Source: Pseudomonas fluorescens
GTDB lineage: Bacteria; Pseudomonadota; Gammaproteobacteria; Pseudomonadales; Pseudomonadaceae
Length of the DNA: 64,000 nucleotides
NCBI RefSeq assembly: GCF_001623525.1
Contig: NZ_CP015225.1
Span: 558,001-622,000 of the forward strand
Direction: 5' to 3'
Shown here: piece by piece, positions 17,343-26,019 of the stretch
How positions within the stretch are numbered: position 1 is the stretch's first letter
Layout: the number at the start of each line of letters is the position of its first letter
Notes under the pieces: model-generated
Told to the model about the DNA's origin: nothing
Databases searched by the model: none
What the model saw: only the letters and a program-made list of their open reading frames with translations
Program-made: the position numbers and the translations under genes

Positions 17343-18748
17343 ACCTCGATCCGGTGATTGTCGGCGGTGGGCCGGCGGGGATGGCCGCAGCCATCGAACT
17401 GGCCTCCCACGGCGTGCGCTGCACCTTGCTCGAAGAAGCGCCGCGCCTGGGGGGCGTGGTGTATCGCGGACCGTTGCGCGATGGCGTGCGCCTGGATTAC
17501 CTGGGCCCGCGCTACAGCGAAGCCCTGGAGAAACTCCACGGTGAATTCCAGCAACACGCCGGCCTGATCGACGTGCGATTGAGCAGTCGTGTCATGGGGG
17601 CCGAAGGCTTCCGGGCGCTGGTGCTGCTGGATGCCGACGAGCGCCTGGGCGAGGTCGCCTATTCCCATCTGGTGCTGGCGGCCGGTTGTCACGAACGCAG
17701 CGTGCCGTTTCCGGGCTGGACCCTGCCGGGCGTGATGATGCTCGGGGGCCTGCAATTGCAGATCAAGAGCGGTGTGGTCAAGCCGCCGAGCCCGGTGGTG
17801 ATCGCTGGCACCGGTCCGTTGTTGCCACTGGTGGCTTGTCAACTGCACGCATCGGGCGTGGCGGTGGCGGGTGTGTATGAGGCCTGTGCGTTCGGCCGGA
17901 TCGCCAAGGAAAGCCTGGCGTTGCTGAACAAGCCGCAACTGTTCCTCGACGGCCTGAGCATGTTGGCCTACCTCAAGCTCAATCGCATTCCCGTGCGCTA
18001 TGGCTGGGGCGTGGTGCAGGCTGACGGCGAGGGAGCGTTGAGCGTCGTTACCGTCGCGCCTTACTCCACAAGCTGGGAACCCGACCTCAAACGCGCTGAA
18101 CAGGTCCCGGCCCAGACGCTGGCGGTCGGCTACGGGTTTATCCCGCGGACTCAATTGAGCCAGCAAATGGGCCTGGAGCACGGTTTCAGCGACGACGGCT
18201 ATTTGCGGGCCGTGTCCGATGCCTGGCAACAGAGCAGCGAAGCGCACATTCACCTGGCCGGCGACATGGGCGGGATTCGCGGCGGTGAAGCGGCCATGCT
18301 GAGTGGACGCATCGCGGCGCTGTCGATCCTGATGCAACGCAACGTGCTGGATCCGTCCACGGCCCTGGCGCGCCGCGAACGCTACCAGGCGCAACTGGAG
18401 CGGATCATTCGCTTCCGCGCCGCCGTGGACCGCTACACCCAGCGCGGCGCCGGGCAAACCGCGTTGCCGGCCGCCGATACGGTGATCTGTCGCTGCGAGC
18501 ACACCACCCGCGCCGACATCGACCGGGCCTTGGAGCAGGGTGTGCAAGACATGGCCAGCCTGAAAATGCGCACCCGCGTGAGCATGGGCGATTGCCAGGG
18601 GCGGATGTGTGTCGGCTATTGCAGCGACCGCTTGCGCGAGGCTACTGGGCGTGCCGACGTGGGCTGGCTGCGACCGCGTTTCCCCATCGATCCGATTCCC
18701 TTCTCAGCGTTCCAGAACCTGGGCACGGAGGCCGTTTCCCATGATTAA
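17339..18748 (+). CDS. hcnB: Hydrogen cyanide synthase subunit HcnB
   Basis: A 469-residue FAD/NAD(P)-type subunit. The N-terminal dinucleotide-binding motif is PVIVGGGPAGMAAAIELASHG (about 5-25), with GGVVYRGPLRDGVRLDYLG following. A second nucleotide motif lies around VVIAGTGPLLPLVACQL. The C-terminal part has a BFD-like cysteine cluster, VICRCEHTTRADID (about 382) and GDCQGRMCVGYC (about 418-429), which probably binds another iron-sulfur cluster. It overlaps hcnA by four bases and hcnC by eight. Together the subunits feed electrons from glycine oxidation to the respiratory chain. Alternative: opine or D-hydroxyproline dehydrogenase alpha subunit, less likely given the HcnC match. Confidence 0.9.
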   Translation: MNLDPVIVGGGPAGMAAAIELASHGVRCTLLEEAPRLGGVVYRGPLRDGVRLDYLGPRYSEALEKLHGEFQQHAGLIDVRLSSRVMGAEGFRALVLLDADERLGEVAYSHLVLAAGCHERSVPFPGWTLPGVMMLGGLQLQIKSGVVKPPSPVVIAGTGPLLPLVACQLHASGVAVAGVYEACAFGRIAKESLALLNKPQLFLDGLSMLAYLKLNRIPVRYGWGVVQADGEGALSVVTVAPYSTSWEPDLKRAEQVPAQTLAVGYGFIPRTQLSQQMGLEHGFSDDGYLRAVSDAWQQSSEAHIHLAGDMGGIRGGEAAMLSGRIAALSILMQRNVLDPSTALARRERYQAQLERIIRFRAAVDRYTQRGAGQTALPAADTVICRCEHTTRADIDRALEQGVQDMASLKMRTRVSMGDCQGRMCVGYCSDRLREATGRADVGWLRPRFPIDPIPFSAFQNLGTEAVSHD

Positions 18749-20003
18749 GCACTATGACGTGGTCATCGCCGGTGGCGGTGTGATCGGCGCCTCCTGTGCC
18801 TATCAACTGTCCAAGCGCAAACACCTGAAAGTCGCCCTGATCGACGCCAAGCGCCCCGGCAACGCGACCCGCGCTTCGGCGGGCGGCCTGTGGGCCATTG
18901 GTGAGTCGGTGGGCCTGGGCTGCGGGGTGATTTTCTTTCGCATGATGTCGGCCAACCGCAAGCGCCAGACCCAAGGCGCCGCGGTGGCGGTGGACGCCAG
19001 CACGCCGCATATCCTGCCCCAGTCGTTCTTTGATTTCGCCTTGCAGTCCAACGCGATGTATCCGCAGTTGCACCGCGAGTTGATCGACAACCATGGCATG
19101 GATTTCAAGTTCGAGCAGACCGGGCTCAAGTTCGTGATCTACGACGACGAAGACCGTCTGTACGCCGAGCACATCGTCGCCTGCATTCCCCACCTGGCGG
19201 ACCAGGTGCGCTGGCTTGACCAGGCTGCGCTGCGTGAGGCGGAGCCGAATGTCAGCCATGAAGCCTTGGGGGCGCTGGAGTTTCTCTGCGATCACCAGGT
19301 CAGTCCGTTCCGCCTGGCCGATGCCTACACTGAAGGCGCCCGGCAGAACGGTGTCGACCTGTTCTTCAACACCAGCGTGACCGAGGTGCTGCGCAGCGGC
19401 ACGCGGGTGACAGGCGTGAAAACCGCCGAGGCGGGGACGTTCAACTGCCAGACCCTGATCAACGCGGCCGGTGCCTGGGCGGCGGACCTGAGTGAGCAGG
19501 CCACTGGCGTGCGGATTCCGGTCAAACCGGTCAAGGGGCAGATCCTGTTGACCGAGCGCATGCCGAAAATCCTCAACGGCTGCCTGACCACCAGCGACTG
19601 CTACGTGGCGCAGAAAGACAACGGTGAGATCCTCATTGGCAGCACCACCGAAGACAAAGGCTTCGACGTGACCACGACCTATCCGGAGATCGAAGGGTTG
19701 GTGCAAGGCGCAGTACGGTGTATCCCGCAATTGGTCGACATCAACCTGAAACGAACCTGGGCCGGCCTGCGCCCGGGGTCACCTGATGAATTGCCGATCC
19801 TGGGGCCGATGCGCGGGGTAGAGGGCTACCTCAACGCCTGCGGTCATTTCCGCACCGGCATCCTGACCTCGGCCATCACTGGGGTGCTGCTGGACAAGCT
19901 GGTGAACAACGAACCGCTGCCGCTGGACCTTACGCCGTTCCTGGCGGATCGCTTCGAAGTGGCACCGAGTGTCGTCGAGCCGAAGGACCTGGAGCTGGCC
20001 TGA
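18741..20003 (+). CDS. hcnC: Hydrogen cyanide synthase subunit HcnC
   Basis: A 420-residue glycine/D-amino-acid-oxidase-type FAD subunit, the probable site of glycine oxidation. The FAD-binding motif is DVVIAGGGVIGASCAYQLS (about 5-23). It is followed by TRASAGGLWAIGESVGLGCG, and the C-terminal region contains WAGLRPGSPDELPILGP. These stretches, as I recall them, closely match published HcnC sequences of biocontrol pseudomonads, which is the main reason for naming the cluster hcn rather than opine oxidase. ATG 18741 lies inside the end of hcnB, so the operon is tightly coupled. No ORF follows before an REP pair, which probably ends the transcript. Confidence 0.92.
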   Translation: MIKHYDVVIAGGGVIGASCAYQLSKRKHLKVALIDAKRPGNATRASAGGLWAIGESVGLGCGVIFFRMMSANRKRQTQGAAVAVDASTPHILPQSFFDFALQSNAMYPQLHRELIDNHGMDFKFEQTGLKFVIYDDEDRLYAEHIVACIPHLADQVRWLDQAALREAEPNVSHEALGALEFLCDHQVSPFRLADAYTEGARQNGVDLFFNTSVTEVLRSGTRVTGVKTAEAGTFNCQTLINAAGAWAADLSEQATGVRIPVKPVKGQILLTERMPKILNGCLTTSDCYVAQKDNGEILIGSTTEDKGFDVTTTYPEIEGLVQGAVRCIPQLVDINLKRTWAGLRPGSPDELPILGPMRGVEGYLNACGHFRTGILTSAITGVLLDKLVNNEPLPLDLTPFLADRFEVAPSVVEPKDLELA

Positions 20004-20101
20004 AGGGGACCCATGAAGGAGCTGAGGTGAACACCTCTCCCACAGTTACCCGAAAATAACTGTGGGAACATGCACGAATCTGCCCATCGCCACCGTCCCC
20101 A

Positions 20102-20221
20102 GTGGCGAGGGAGCTTGCTCCCGCTGGGGCGCGAAGCGGCCCTGAGACCTGGCGACTCGGTGTGTCAGGCAAATGGTTGGGGCTGCTGCGCAGCCCAGCG
20201 GGAGCAAGCTCCCTCGCCACA
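20102..20221. repeat. REP-pair intergenic palindrome (type A)
   Basis: Arms GTGGCGAGGGAGCTTGCTCC and GGAGCAAGCTCCCTCGCCAC around GGCTGCTGCGCAGCC, in the 281-base gap between the convergent hcnC and glutathione transferase genes. Confidence 0.88.
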
Positions 20222-20284
20222 AGGGATTGGCTGGATACACAATCGAAGTACACCGCCGAATCCCACAGAAACCACACCCATCCG

Positions 20285-20890
20285 TTATTCCATCGGCGTG
20301 CTGACAAACGCCTCCAACCCTTCGGCATAGGCGGTGAACGCGCTGATCAACGGGAAAGCCTTGCCCTGCACCTGGTCCGGCACCACCAGGTTGGTGAAGC
20401 TCCAGGCCACCGCGACAGTGAGGCCGGCCTGATCGAGTTTGCCATCAGTGCTCAACGGCTGTTTTTCCAGTTCCTGCTCCAGCATTCCATAAGCCGCCGC
20501 CAGTTGGCCTTCTACGCGTTCAACCCAAGGCGCGTGCTGGATCTCCCGCAGGTTGCGTTCATAGTAGATCTGCACCGACTTCTCACAGGCCGCCAAGGCC
20601 AATCCAATCAGGCGCAGTGATCGCACCCGCTGCCCAAGGTCGGCCGGCATCAAGCTTTTCCCCGGAGCAGCCAAGGCCTCCAGGTAATCGATGATCAACG
20701 TGGAGTCCATTAGCACCGAGCCATCGTCCAGCACCAGGGTCGGGGCCTTGACCACCGGGTTGATGCGCTGGAACTGTTCGAAATGCCTGAACACCGAAAC
20801 GGACTCGTGCTCCAGGGCAACCCCCAGGCACTTGGCGGAAATGGCGACGCGTCTTACATAGGGCGAATCCAGCATGCCGATCAGTTTCAT
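20285..20890 (-). CDS. Glutathione S-transferase family protein
   Basis: A 201-residue GST-fold protein. The N-terminal thioredoxin-like domain (1-80) has MKLIGMLDSPYVRRVAISAK, with Ser9/Tyr11 region as the likely glutathione contact. NPVVKAPTLVLDDGSVLMDS supplies the cis-proline and the glutamate/aspartate-serine pair for glutathione binding. The C-terminal helical domain (about 88-200) contains LIGLALAACEKSVQIYYERN. The start is preceded by AAGGAG. Substrate is unknown. It is transcribed in the same direction as, and 30 bases after, the RpiR-type regulator, and may be read through from it; a role in inositol metabolism is not implied. Confidence 0.86.
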   Translation of the reverse strand: MKLIGMLDSPYVRRVAISAKCLGVALEHESVSVFRHFEQFQRINPVVKAPTLVLDDGSVLMDSTLIIDYLEALAAPGKSLMPADLGQRVRSLRLIGLALAACEKSVQIYYERNLREIQHAPWVERVEGQLAAAYGMLEQELEKQPLSTDGKLDQAGLTVAVAWSFTNLVVPDQVQGKAFPLISAFTAYAEGLEAFVSTPME

Positions 20891-20920
20891 GACTTCTCCT
20901 TGAGTAATTCTTTGCGGGCG

Positions 20921-21844
20921 TTAATCCTCGAACCCGACCTGTTCATGGATTTCATCGACCTTGAGTTCCAGTCGGTAAGCCACGGCGATGAACAATGCCT
21001 GGCACAGGCACAACGTGGCACTCAACGAACGGAAGGCGAACGAACTGCCTTCGTTGACCAGCAACACCGCGTTGGCCCGTTTGGCCAGGGGCGACAGGTT
21101 GCTGTCGGTGATGATCAGGGTCTTGGCCTGATGGTGCTGGGCAATGCGCAGGCAGTGCTGGGTTTCCTTGCCATAGGGCGTGAAGCTGATGGCGATGACC
21201 AGGTCGTTGGCGCGCACGCTGCGCATCTGCTCGCGGTAACTGCCCCCCAGGCCGGACACCAGGTGAATGCGTTTATTGGTGTGTTGCAGGTTGTAGACCA
21301 GGTAATCGGCCACCGCGAACGAGCGGCGCACACCCACCACATAGATATTGTCGGCGTTGACCACCAGGTCCACGGCCTTTTCGAACGCCTGGTCATCCAG
21401 CTCCAACCCCAGCCGCTCAATGCCCGACAGGGTCGCGTTGACGCACTCACGGGCCAGGTCGCCGCCGCTGGCTTTCTGTGACTTGTTGGCGATCATGCTG
21501 CGGATGCGCTGCTGGTAGTTCTGCACCGGGGTGGTCTTGTGGGTGTAGGCCTCGCGGAACAACGCCTGCATTTCGCTGAACCCGCTGAAACCGAAACGCT
21601 GGGAAAACCTGACGATGGCCGAGGGGTGCACTTCGCACTCCCGGGCGATGTCGCTGATGCGGTCGACCATGATCCGGTCGCTCTGCTGGCTCATGTAGCT
21701 GGCGATGCGTTTGAGCTGGCGCGGCAGGCTTTCGTATTCATCGGTGATCAGTTGCAGCAGGCGCTCGGCATTGATCGGTGGGCTCGGGAGGGCGGTTTCG
21801 GACGCGCTCTCGGACGGCGCCGGCAGATCATCGGGGCGGGTCAT
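20921..21844 (-). CDS. iolR: MurR/RpiR-family regulator of inositol catabolism (IolR-like)
   Basis: A 307-residue regulator. An RpiR-type helix-turn-helix (about 25-105) contains LPRQLKRIASYMSQQSDRIM and the recognition region EVHPSAIVRFSQRFGFSGFS. A sugar-isomerase (SIS) ligand domain (about 150-280) has NIYVVGVRRSFAVADYLVYN and RANDLVIAISFTPYGKETQH. It is divergent from the iol operon. A GGAA-N6-TTCC palindrome between them matches the type of site reported for the Sinorhizobium RpiR-like IolR. By family knowledge it would repress iol genes and be released by a phosphorylated inositol intermediate. The name rests on context plus fold. Confidence 0.85.
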   Translation of the reverse strand: MTRPDDLPAPSESASETALPSPPINAERLLQLITDEYESLPRQLKRIASYMSQQSDRIMVDRISDIARECEVHPSAIVRFSQRFGFSGFSEMQALFREAYTHKTTPVQNYQQRIRSMIANKSQKASGGDLARECVNATLSGIERLGLELDDQAFEKAVDLVVNADNIYVVGVRRSFAVADYLVYNLQHTNKRIHLVSGLGGSYREQMRSVRANDLVIAISFTPYGKETQHCLRIAQHHQAKTLIITDSNLSPLAKRANAVLLVNEGSSFAFRSLSATLCLCQALFIAVAYRLELKVDEIHEQVGFED

Positions 21845-22018
21845 AGAAAATCCTTCTGGCTTGTTCTTATAGGGCGGCCCGAAAAAAGGCCGGCCCTCGA
21901 CAATAGGTTGGCTGGTCGCAGTCTACAGCGTAGGCGCAGGGAAAATCATGGGCGGACAAATGTTGCGGCAACTGCTGAAACGATGCACTGCGTCTGGTCC
22001 GGTTCGGGTACAGCGTAT

Positions 22019-22034
22019 TGGAAAAAATATTCCA
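22019..22034. promoter_or_regulatory. IolR-type operator upstream of iolC
   Basis: TGGAAAAAATATTCCA, GGAA-N6-TTCC with flanking T/A symmetry, lies between the divergent iolR and iolC genes, 124 bases before the iolC start. Confidence 0.65.
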
Positions 22035-22157
22035 CGTAAAAAATTTATAGAATAATTATTGATTATTGCCCGCCGCTCGTTTTAGTCTGCATCCACCAAC
22101 AGCGCTGGCGTCGGTTTTGGCGACAAGCGCAGGCTGATAAAAATAACAGGAGCCAGC

Positions 22158-24095
22158 ATGGGCCAGACTCGTTTTGCCAGTGGGCGTCAATTGGATGTGA
22201 TCTGCCTGGGACGCCTGGGCGTCGACCTTTACGCGCAGCAAGTCGGCGCTCGCCTGGAAGATGTCGCAAGCTTCGCCAAGTATCTGGGCGGTTCGTCGGC
22301 CAACATCGCTTTCGGCACGGCACGCCTGGGGCTCCGGTCGGCGATGCTGAGCCGGGTAGGGGACGACCACATGGGCCGCTTCCTGGTGGAATCCCTGGCA
22401 CGTGAAGGCTGCGACGTCAGTGGCATCAAGGTCGATCCCGAACGCCTGACGGCCATGGTCCTGCTGGGTATCAAGGACCGGGAAACCTTTCCCCTGGTGT
22501 TCTACCGGGAAAATTGCGCCGACATGGCGTTGCGCGTCGAAGACATCGACGAAACCTTCATTGCCTCCAGCAAGGCGCTGCTGATCACCGGCACCCATTT
22601 CTCTACCGATGGCGTCTACAAGGCCAGTACCCAGGCACTGGATTACGCTGAGAAGCACAACGTCAAATGCGTGTTGGACATCGATTATCGGCCGGTGCTC
22701 TGGGGCCTGGCGGGCAAGGCCGATGGGGAAACCCGTTTTGTCGCCGACCAGAAGGTCAGCCAGCATGTACAAGGCATCCTGCCGCGTTTCGATCTCATCG
22801 TTGGCACCGAAGAAGAATTCCTGATCGCGGGCGGCAGTGAAGACCTGCTGAGCGCCTTGCGCACCGTGCGCTCGCTGACGGCGGCGACCCTGGTGGTCAA
22901 GCTTGGCGCGCAAGGTTGCACGGTGATTCATGGCGCCATTCCGGCCCGCCTTGAAGACGGCGCCCTTTACCCTGGTGTCCGGGTCGAAGTCTTGAATGTA
23001 CTGGGCGCCGGTGATGCATTCATGTCGGGGTTCCTCGCCGGTTGGCTGGAGGACGCCAGCGATGAGCGCTGCTGTCAGTTGGCCAATGCCTGCGGCGGCC
23101 TGGTGGTGTCGCGCCATGCCTGTGCCCCGGCGATGCCGACCCGGGCCGAGCTCGACTACTTATTCAAGAGTCCGGTGCCGATTACCCGGCCGGACCAGGA
23201 TGCGGTGCTGCAACGGCTGCATCAGGTCAGCGTGCCGCGCAAGACCTGGAAACAATTGTTCATCTTTGCCTTCGACCATCGCTGGCAACTGGTAGAGCTG
23301 GCCCAGAAAGGCGGTCGCGACCTGAACTGCATTGGTGACCTCAAGCAACTGTTCATCCAGGCGGTGGAGCGGGTTGAAGCCGACCTGCAGCGCCAAGGCA
23401 TCGAGGCCGACGTCGGTCTGCTGGCCGACCAACGCTTCGGCCAGGACTCGCTGAACGCTGCCACCGGACGTGGCTGGTGGGTGGCGCGCCCGGTGGAGGT
23501 ACAGAATTCGCGGCCACTGGCGTTCGAGCATGGGCGCTCCATTGGCAGCAACCTGATCGCCTGGCCCCAGGAACAGATCATCAAGTGCCTGGTGCAATTT
23601 CACCCTGATGACGAACCACTGCTGCGCCTGGAGCAGGAAGCGCAATTGATGGGGCTGTACAAGGCGTCCCAGGTCAGCGGCCATGAATTGCTGCTGGAAG
23701 TCATTCCGCCCAAGGATCATCCGTCACCCCACCCGGACGTGCTCTATCGCGCCCTCAAGCGCCTCTACAACCTGGGTATTTTCCCGGCGTGGTGGAAGAT
23801 CGAGGCCCAGAGCGCGCAGGAGTGGAAACAGCTCGATGAGCTGATCCAGCAACGCGACCCGTATTGCCGCGGCGTGGTCCTGCTGGGCCTCAATGCCCCG
23901 GCCGCCGCCCTGGCCGAAGGCTTTCGCCAGGCCAGCCAGAGCACCACCTGCCGCGGTTTCGCCGTGGGCCGCACGATCTTCCAGGAACCGAGCCGGGCTT
24001 GGCTGGCCGGGGAAATCGATGATGAAACGCTGATCCGGCAGGTGCAGGGCCGGTTTGTGGAATTGATCGAGGCGTGGCGCAGTGCCCGTGCGTGA
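22158..24095 (+). CDS. iolC: Bifunctional 5-dehydro-2-deoxygluconokinase / phosphogluconate aldolase (IolC-IolJ type)
   Basis: A 645-residue fusion. Residues 1-330 are a PfkB-family kinase: DVICLGRLGVDLYAQQVG, KYLGGSSANIAFGTARLGL for sugar binding, and the catalytic GAGDAFMSGFLAGWLEDA. It phosphorylates 2-deoxy-5-keto-gluconate. Residues about 340-640 are a DUF2090 domain (FIFAFDHRWQLVELAQKGG, then HPDVLYRALKRLYNLGIFPAWWK, ending CRGFAVGRTIF), a TIM-barrel aldolase related to tagatose-bisphosphate aldolase. That domain is thought to do the next step, releasing dihydroxyacetone phosphate and malonate semialdehyde. No separate iolJ is present, which fits. The start follows AGGAG. It is the first gene of the iol operon. 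Confidence 0.94.
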   Translation: MGQTRFASGRQLDVICLGRLGVDLYAQQVGARLEDVASFAKYLGGSSANIAFGTARLGLRSAMLSRVGDDHMGRFLVESLAREGCDVSGIKVDPERLTAMVLLGIKDRETFPLVFYRENCADMALRVEDIDETFIASSKALLITGTHFSTDGVYKASTQALDYAEKHNVKCVLDIDYRPVLWGLAGKADGETRFVADQKVSQHVQGILPRFDLIVGTEEEFLIAGGSEDLLSALRTVRSLTAATLVVKLGAQGCTVIHGAIPARLEDGALYPGVRVEVLNVLGAGDAFMSGFLAGWLEDASDERCCQLANACGGLVVSRHACAPAMPTRAELDYLFKSPVPITRPDQDAVLQRLHQVSVPRKTWKQLFIFAFDHRWQLVELAQKGGRDLNCIGDLKQLFIQAVERVEADLQRQGIEADVGLLADQRFGQDSLNAATGRGWWVARPVEVQNSRPLAFEHGRSIGSNLIAWPQEQIIKCLVQFHPDDEPLLRLEQEAQLMGLYKASQVSGHELLLEVIPPKDHPSPHPDVLYRALKRLYNLGIFPAWWKIEAQSAQEWKQLDELIQQRDPYCRGVVLLGLNAPAAALAEGFRQASQSTTCRGFAVGRTIFQEPSRAWLAGEIDDETLIRQVQGRFVELIEAWRSARA

Positions 24096-24113
24096 TGGTA
24101 ATGCAGGGCTTTT

Positions 24114-24244
24114 TGTGGCGAGGGAGCTTGCTCCCGCTGGACTGCGAAGCAGTCCCGATCAGCCAGCCCAGGTTCGACAGGCAAACCGCATCCACAGGTT
24201 GACGACTGCTTCGCAGCCGAGCGGGAGCAAGCTCCCTCGCCACA
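24114..24244. repeat. REP-pair intergenic palindrome (type A)
   Basis: Arms TGTGGCGAGGGAGCTTGCTC and GAGCAAGCTCCCTCGCCACA in the 194-base iolC-iolE gap, inside what is otherwise one transcription unit. Confidence 0.88.
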
Positions 24245-24289
24245 GGTGATCGGTTGAACATTTAGAGACAACAATAAAAGGTGCAGCCC

Positions 24290-25183
24290 ATGCCCGCTAT
24301 TCGAATTGGCATCAACCCGATTTCCTGGAGCAACGATGACTTGCCGTCGTTGGGCGGCGAGACGCCGTTGAGCACGGCGCTGAGCGAGGGCAAGGCAATC
24401 GGCTACGAAGGTTTTGAACTCAACGGCAAATTCCCCAAGGACGCCAAGGGCGTCGGCGATGTGCTGCGTCCTTATGACCTGGCGCTGGTCTCCGGCTGGT
24501 ATTCCAGCCGCCTGGCCCGGCGTTCGGCGGCCGAAGAGATCGATGCGATCGCCAGCCACGTCGAGCTGCTGGCACAGAACGGCGCGACGGTGCTGGTGTA
24601 CGGGGAAGTCGCCGACTCCATCCAGGGCCAGCGGATTGCGCTGATCGAGCGCCCGCGTTTCCATACGGATGAAGCCTGGCAAGCCTACGCCGACAAACTC
24701 ACCGAACTGGCGCGCTTCACCTTGTCCCAAGGCGTACGCCTGGCCTATCACCACCACATGGGCGCCTATGTCGAGTCGCCCGCAGACATCGACAAGCTGA
24801 TGGCCCTGACCGGCAGCGAAGTCGGCCTGCTGTTCGACTCGGGCCACTGCTACATGGGCGGTGGCGAACCGCTGCAGGTCTTGCGCAAGCACATCGAGCG
24901 CATCTGCCATGTGCACTTCAAGGATGTGCGCAAACCGGTGGTGCAACTGGCGCGCAATAACCTGTGGAGCTTCCCCGACTGCATCATCAACGGCACCTTC
25001 ACCGTGCCGGGGGACGGCGACATCGACTTCGCCGCGTTGCTCGACGTGCTGCTGGCCGCCGATTACCAAGGCTGGCTGGTGGTGGAAGCCGAGCAGGATC
25101 CTGCCGTAGCACCGAGTTATGCCTACGCCAAGAAGGGCTACGACACCCTGCGTGCCTTGCTGCAAGAAAGGAATCCGTCATGA
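24290..25183 (+). CDS. iolE: myo-Inosose-2 dehydratase IolE
   Basis: A 297-residue TIM-barrel enzyme that dehydrates 2-keto-myo-inositol to the trihydroxycyclohexane dione. It opens RIGINPISWSNDDLPSLGGE, a hallmark of IolE. Metal ligands are likely in LAYHHHMGAYVESPADID, GLLFDSGHCYMGG, HVHFKDVR and WLVVEAEQDP. ATG 24290 is preferred over the GTG nine bases upstream because AAGG sits about eight bases before it. The TGA overlaps the iolB ATG (ATGA), indicating coupling. Confidence 0.95.
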   Translation: MPAIRIGINPISWSNDDLPSLGGETPLSTALSEGKAIGYEGFELNGKFPKDAKGVGDVLRPYDLALVSGWYSSRLARRSAAEEIDAIASHVELLAQNGATVLVYGEVADSIQGQRIALIERPRFHTDEAWQAYADKLTELARFTLSQGVRLAYHHHMGAYVESPADIDKLMALTGSEVGLLFDSGHCYMGGGEPLQVLRKHIERICHVHFKDVRKPVVQLARNNLWSFPDCIINGTFTVPGDGDIDFAALLDVLLAADYQGWLVVEAEQDPAVAPSYAYAKKGYDTLRALLQERNPS

Positions 25184-25989
25184 GCCTGTTGATCAAGAGC
25201 CATTCCAGCGGTCGAACCATGGTCCAGTTGCCGGCAGGTGAGCTGGAATATGTCGGGTTCGCCGCCTACCGCCTGAGCCTGGGCGAAACCCTGCCGGTGG
25301 CCGCCGATGACAAGGAATTGTGCCTGGTGCTGCTCAGCGGGCGCATCAGCCTCAAGGGCGAAGCGCCGGGGCAAGGGGCCTTCGATTGGGACAACCTCGG
25401 TGATCGCCAGTCGGTGTTCGAGGACAAATCACCCTATGCCGCCTACCTGCCGCCCGGCAGCCAGGCCCAGGTTACTGCGCTGAGCGATGTACAGATTGCC
25501 GTGTGTGCCGCACCGGGGTCTGCGCAGAACAGTTATGGCCCACGGTTGATCCGTCCGGACAGCATGAAGCGCAGTGTGCGCGGCAAGGGCGCCAATACCC
25601 GTTATGTCTGCGACATCCTGCCGGACAGCGAACCGGCCCATTCGCTGTTGGTGGTGGAAGTGCGCACACCGTCGGGGCACTCCTCGAGCTACCCACCGCA
25701 CAAGCACGACACCGACGACCTGCCGCACCAGAGCTTCCTGGAGGAAACCTATTACCACCAGGTCAACCCGTCCCAAGGCTTCGTGTTCCAGCGGGTCTAC
25801 ACCGATGACCGCAGCATCGACCAGGCCATGGCCGTGGAGAACAGCGACCTGGTGGTGGTGCCCAAGGGTTACCACCCGGTCAGCGTGCCCTACGGGTACG
25901 AGTCGTATTACCTGAATGTCATGGCCGGCCCGAAGCGGGTCTGGCAGTTCCATAACGATCCGCAGCACAGCTGGCTGCTGGACCTCTGA
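25180..25989 (+). CDS. iolB: 5-Deoxy-glucuronate isomerase IolB
   Basis: A 269-residue double-cupin isomerase converting 5-deoxy-D-glucuronate to 2-deoxy-5-keto-gluconate. Metal-binding histidines and glutamate are in SSYPPHKHDTDDLPHQSFLE (about 170-189), EETYYHQVNPSQGF and the late VVPKGYHPVSVPYGYESYYL. Length is normal for the family. It overlaps iolE by four bases and is followed 30 bases later by iolA. Confidence 0.95.
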   Translation: MSLLIKSHSSGRTMVQLPAGELEYVGFAAYRLSLGETLPVAADDKELCLVLLSGRISLKGEAPGQGAFDWDNLGDRQSVFEDKSPYAAYLPPGSQAQVTALSDVQIAVCAAPGSAQNSYGPRLIRPDSMKRSVRGKGANTRYVCDILPDSEPAHSLLVVEVRTPSGHSSSYPPHKHDTDDLPHQSFLEETYYHQVNPSQGFVFQRVYTDDRSIDQAMAVENSDLVVVPKGYHPVSVPYGYESYYLNVMAGPKRVWQFHNDPQHSWLLDL

Positions 25990-26019
25990 TTTCCAACATT
26001 CGTACGGAGAACAAGAACA

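Noticed and set aside
17016..20003. Opine oxidase or D-hydroxyproline dehydrogenase instead of hydrogen cyanide synthase
   Set aside because: Subunit types are the same, but subunit lengths, gene order, the GGLWAIGESVGLGCG region of the C subunit and the Rsm/ANR-type leader fit hcnABC better.
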